Part shown: positions 61,848 through 64,000 of the stretch, piece after piece
Layout of the letters: each line of letters starts with the position of its first letter
Position numbering within the stretch: position 1 is the first letter of the stretch
Origin: Paenibacillus wynnii
Lineage (GTDB): Bacteria; Bacillota; Bacilli; Paenibacillales; Paenibacillaceae
NCBI RefSeq assembly: GCF_030812855.1
Contig: NZ_JAUSTK010000011.1
Coordinates: 1-64,000 of the forward strand
DNA length: 64,000 nucleotides
Reading direction: 5' to 3'
The notes under the pieces: model-generated
What the model was told of the DNA's origin: nothing
The model's input: only the letters and a program-made list of their open reading frames with translations
Databases searched by the model: none
Made by a program: the position numbers and the translations under genes

Positions 61848-62474
61848 ATGTTTAGCATTTCCACACTCTTTTTGTTTATGGGGGCAGCTGTTTTACTGAT
61901 TTTTATCCCTGGACCGGATCTAATCTTCGCTATTACGCAAGGCATTACCAATGGACGTAAGGCGGGGTTATATACCGCAATCGGGCTGGCGCTTGGGAAT
62001 ACAGTACATACCCTTGCAGCAGCTTTTGGACTATCTGTTCTTGTAAAGACCTCGCCTATATTGTTCACACTTTTTAAAATTGCCGGGGCGCTGTATTTAT
62101 TCAATCTGGCTTGGAAGTCACTGAAGTTCCGCAAAGCTGCACTTTCATTAACTCCTGGAGAAAAGATACATGAAGGATCTCTGCTGAGGAAGGGTTTAAT
62201 CATGAATGTTCTAAATCCTAAGGTAGCGATTTTTTTCCTGACCTTTTTTCCACAATTCGTTAATTATGAGTATGGTCAGGTGCCCCTTCAGATGATCTTG
62301 CTCGGACTGATTTTTATAATATTAACGGCATTAATCTTTGGGCTATGTGCTTATTTTGCCGGTATATTTAGCAGTAAGCTGCTTGAAAGGCCACTTTTTC
62401 AGGAAGGCGCTAACATAGGCGCTGGTGTGATCTTTTTATGCCTTGGCATCAAGCTTTTGGCTACCTCACCATAA
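61848..62474 (+). CDS. LysE/RhtB family amino-acid exporter
   Basis: About 208 residues from ATG 61848 behind AAAGGAG. Six membrane segments; signature IPGPDLIFAITQGITNGRKAG and LNPKVAIFFLTFFPQFV. Exports amino acids or related metabolites. It lies next to an APC permease gene (46 bp), and the two may be cotranscribed. Confidence 0.85.
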   Translation: MFSISTLFLFMGAAVLLIFIPGPDLIFAITQGITNGRKAGLYTAIGLALGNTVHTLAAAFGLSVLVKTSPILFTLFKIAGALYLFNLAWKSLKFRKAALSLTPGEKIHEGSLLRKGLIMNVLNPKVAIFFLTFFPQFVNYEYGQVPLQMILLGLIFIILTALIFGLCAYFAGIFSSKLLERPLFQEGANIGAGVIFLCLGIKLLATSP

Positions 62475-62520
62475 ACTAACTCATGAAATTTCACACAACT
62501 GACAGGAGAGAATTTAAGTT

Positions 62521-63912
62521 ATGGATTTATTTCGTAAAAAACCGTTAGCCGCACCACAAGGGGCGAATACGGACAACTTGAGCAAAACACTTGGAGCATT
62601 AGATTTAACAGCACTTGGAGTAGGTGCCATTATCGGTACTGGGATTTTTGTAATGACGGGTGTAGCCGCGGCTGAGCATGCAGGACCTGCACTTGTGCTT
62701 TCTTTTATAATTGCTGGATTTGCTTGTGTGCTGTCAGCGCTTTGTTACTCTGAATTTGCCTCTACGATCCCAGTGTCCGGGAGTGCTTATGCTTATAGCT
62801 ATGTAGCCTTTGGTGAGCTTCTTGCATGGATACTTGGATGGGATCTTGTCCTCGAATACGGTGTTGCAGCAGCGGCAGTCAGTAGTGGGTGGTCAGGATA
62901 TTTCCAAGGGCTTCTTGAAGGATTTGGTCTACATTTACCGACTGTTCTTACCGGGGCGTATGATGCGGATAAAGGAACTATAGTTAATTTACCGGCTATC
63001 GTCATTATTTTGCTGATATCATTCTTGTTAACACGCGGGGTTAAAGAAACGGCCCGGTTTAATGCGATCATGGTCGTCATTAAGCTTTCAGTGGTGCTTT
63101 TATTTATCTTCACCGGTATTTTTTATGTAAAACCAGAGAATTGGACACCTTTTATGCCCTTTGGTTTTCATGGCGTAGTAAATGGGGCAGCTACTGTGTT
63201 TTTCGCTTATATAGGTTTTGATGCCATCTCAACAGCAGCGGAGGAGGTTAAGCGTCCTCAGCGCGATCTCCCTATCGGAATAATATCTTCGCTTGCTATT
63301 TGTACCGTTCTGTATATTGCAGTTTCGCTTATATTAACAGGGATTGTCCCTTATCAAAACCTGAATGTAAGTGACCCGGTTTCCTTCGCACTTCGTTTTG
63401 TGGATCAAAATATGATTGCAGGACTTATCTCGGTAGGTGCCATCGCCGGGATGACCACTGTGCTGCTTGTAATGCTTTTTGGTCAAACACGTCTATTGTT
63501 TGCGATCTCACGGGATGGACTTTTACCGCGAAGCCTGTCAAAGGTTAACTCAAAGACACATACACCGGTTCGCAGTACATGGATGGTCGGGGGTATTGTG
63601 GCCGTGCTAACTGGTTTTGTTCCTCTGGACCGGTTGGCTAATCTTACGAGCATTGGTACCTTATTTGCCTTTCTTATCGTTTCTTTGGGTGTAATATCTC
63701 TACGGGCTTCGAACCCGGAATTGAAGCGTGGCTTTAAGGTTCCTTGGGTTCCATTAATACCTTTACTAAGTGCGGCAGCTTGTGGGTATTTAATGTATAA
63801 TTTGGGGAGCGAGACTTGGATTGGTTTCATGATATGGCTTGCAGTGGGTTTGGTAATTTACGCGCTGTACGGATATCGCAATAGTAAACTTAACAACAAC
63901 AGTAAAAAATAA
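62521..63912 (+). CDS. APC-family amino-acid permease (cationic amino-acid type)
   Basis: 463 residues, 12 membrane segments. Starts with a soluble stretch and LSKTLGALDLTALGVGAIIG, then TGIFVMTGVAAAEHAGPA; later FFAYIGFDAISTAAEEVKRP and RDGLLPRSLSKVN. This matches the YfnA/CAT-like group of Bacillus permeases. Ligand not readable. Confidence 0.87.
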   Translation: MDLFRKKPLAAPQGANTDNLSKTLGALDLTALGVGAIIGTGIFVMTGVAAAEHAGPALVLSFIIAGFACVLSALCYSEFASTIPVSGSAYAYSYVAFGELLAWILGWDLVLEYGVAAAAVSSGWSGYFQGLLEGFGLHLPTVLTGAYDADKGTIVNLPAIVIILLISFLLTRGVKETARFNAIMVVIKLSVVLLFIFTGIFYVKPENWTPFMPFGFHGVVNGAATVFFAYIGFDAISTAAEEVKRPQRDLPIGIISSLAICTVLYIAVSLILTGIVPYQNLNVSDPVSFALRFVDQNMIAGLISVGAIAGMTTVLLVMLFGQTRLLFAISRDGLLPRSLSKVNSKTHTPVRSTWMVGGIVAVLTGFVPLDRLANLTSIGTLFAFLIVSLGVISLRASNPELKRGFKVPWVPLIPLLSAAACGYLMYNLGSETWIGFMIWLAVGLVIYALYGYRNSKLNNNSKK

Positions 63913-63965
63913 TTAGATTCTAATATATACAGCCGTTTGTTTCACTTAACCGAGGGGAGAGAGCG

Positions 63966-64000
63966 ATGTCATTTAAAACTGTAGGTTTGAGATCCATAAA
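63966..64000 (+). CDS. Start of a gene cut by the window edge
   Basis: ATG 63966 behind GAGGGGAGAG opens MSFKTVGLRSI before the window ends. Too short to identify. Confidence 0.45.
   Translation, partial: MSFKTVGLRSI

Overview
The window looks like a chromosomal stretch from a spore-forming Bacillota of the Paenibacillus type. The signs are a GerA-type germinant receptor operon, a gerP operon with a GerT-like partner, Gram-positive type SD sequences (AGGAGG) with frequent TTG/GTG starts, a XerS-like recombinase, a class 1B PyrK/PyrD pair, and intergenic repeats that resemble those of Paenibacillus. No rRNA, tRNA, CRISPR array or intact insertion sequence is visible.

Layout. 1-3.5 kb: small accessory cassettes with unrecognised or immunity-like products, each followed by a structured repeat. 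3.7-26.9 kb: ordinary housekeeping genes. These are a neopullulanase, an artPQR-like amino-acid ABC transporter, convergent ppx and ppk, a LysM-3D wall protein and a polysaccharide deacetylase, namA, pyrK-pyrD with an LpdD-like gene, a pspA-DUF350-DUF4178 membrane-stress operon, moeA-mobB, a XerS-like recombinase, acyl/acetyl/methyltransferases, two SDR enzymes and a lipoprotein. 27.0-52 kb: a mosaic accessory region. It holds decayed cassettes separated by attC-like elements, an ECF sigma factor fused to a large C-terminal domain next to a beta-propeller lipoprotein, a tetR-membrane protein-flavodoxin operon, three MFS transporters, an IS605/TnpB remnant, a partly duplicated MFS + aldo/keto reductase block, and a four-gene germinant receptor operon (A-C-D-B). 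52-64 kb: sporulation genes (gerT-like divergent from gerPABCDE), an aminotransferase, an esterase, an APC permease with a divergent LysR, a tyrosine recombinase, ldh, a LysE exporter and a second APC permease.

The most striking signal is a set of four 28-bp palindromes at 26984, 41174, 48428 and 60285. Each has the 11-6-11 geometry of a chromosomal dif site, but both arms are the XerD-type half-site (TTATGTAAACT or TTATGTTAACT). One overlaps the stop codon of the tyrosine recombinase gene at 59361-60290. Two others each sit just downstream of one copy of a duplicated MFS gene. This suggests a recombinase with symmetric dif-like target sites that has helped build the accessory mosaic. A second signal is a family of attC-like structured elements (27.5-29.4 kb, with a relative at 1.08 kb) that alternate with small, often broken genes, in the manner of an integron cassette array without a nearby integron integrase.

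Limits: assignments come from reading sequence and motifs only. Identities between copies are by eye, and no database search was possible.
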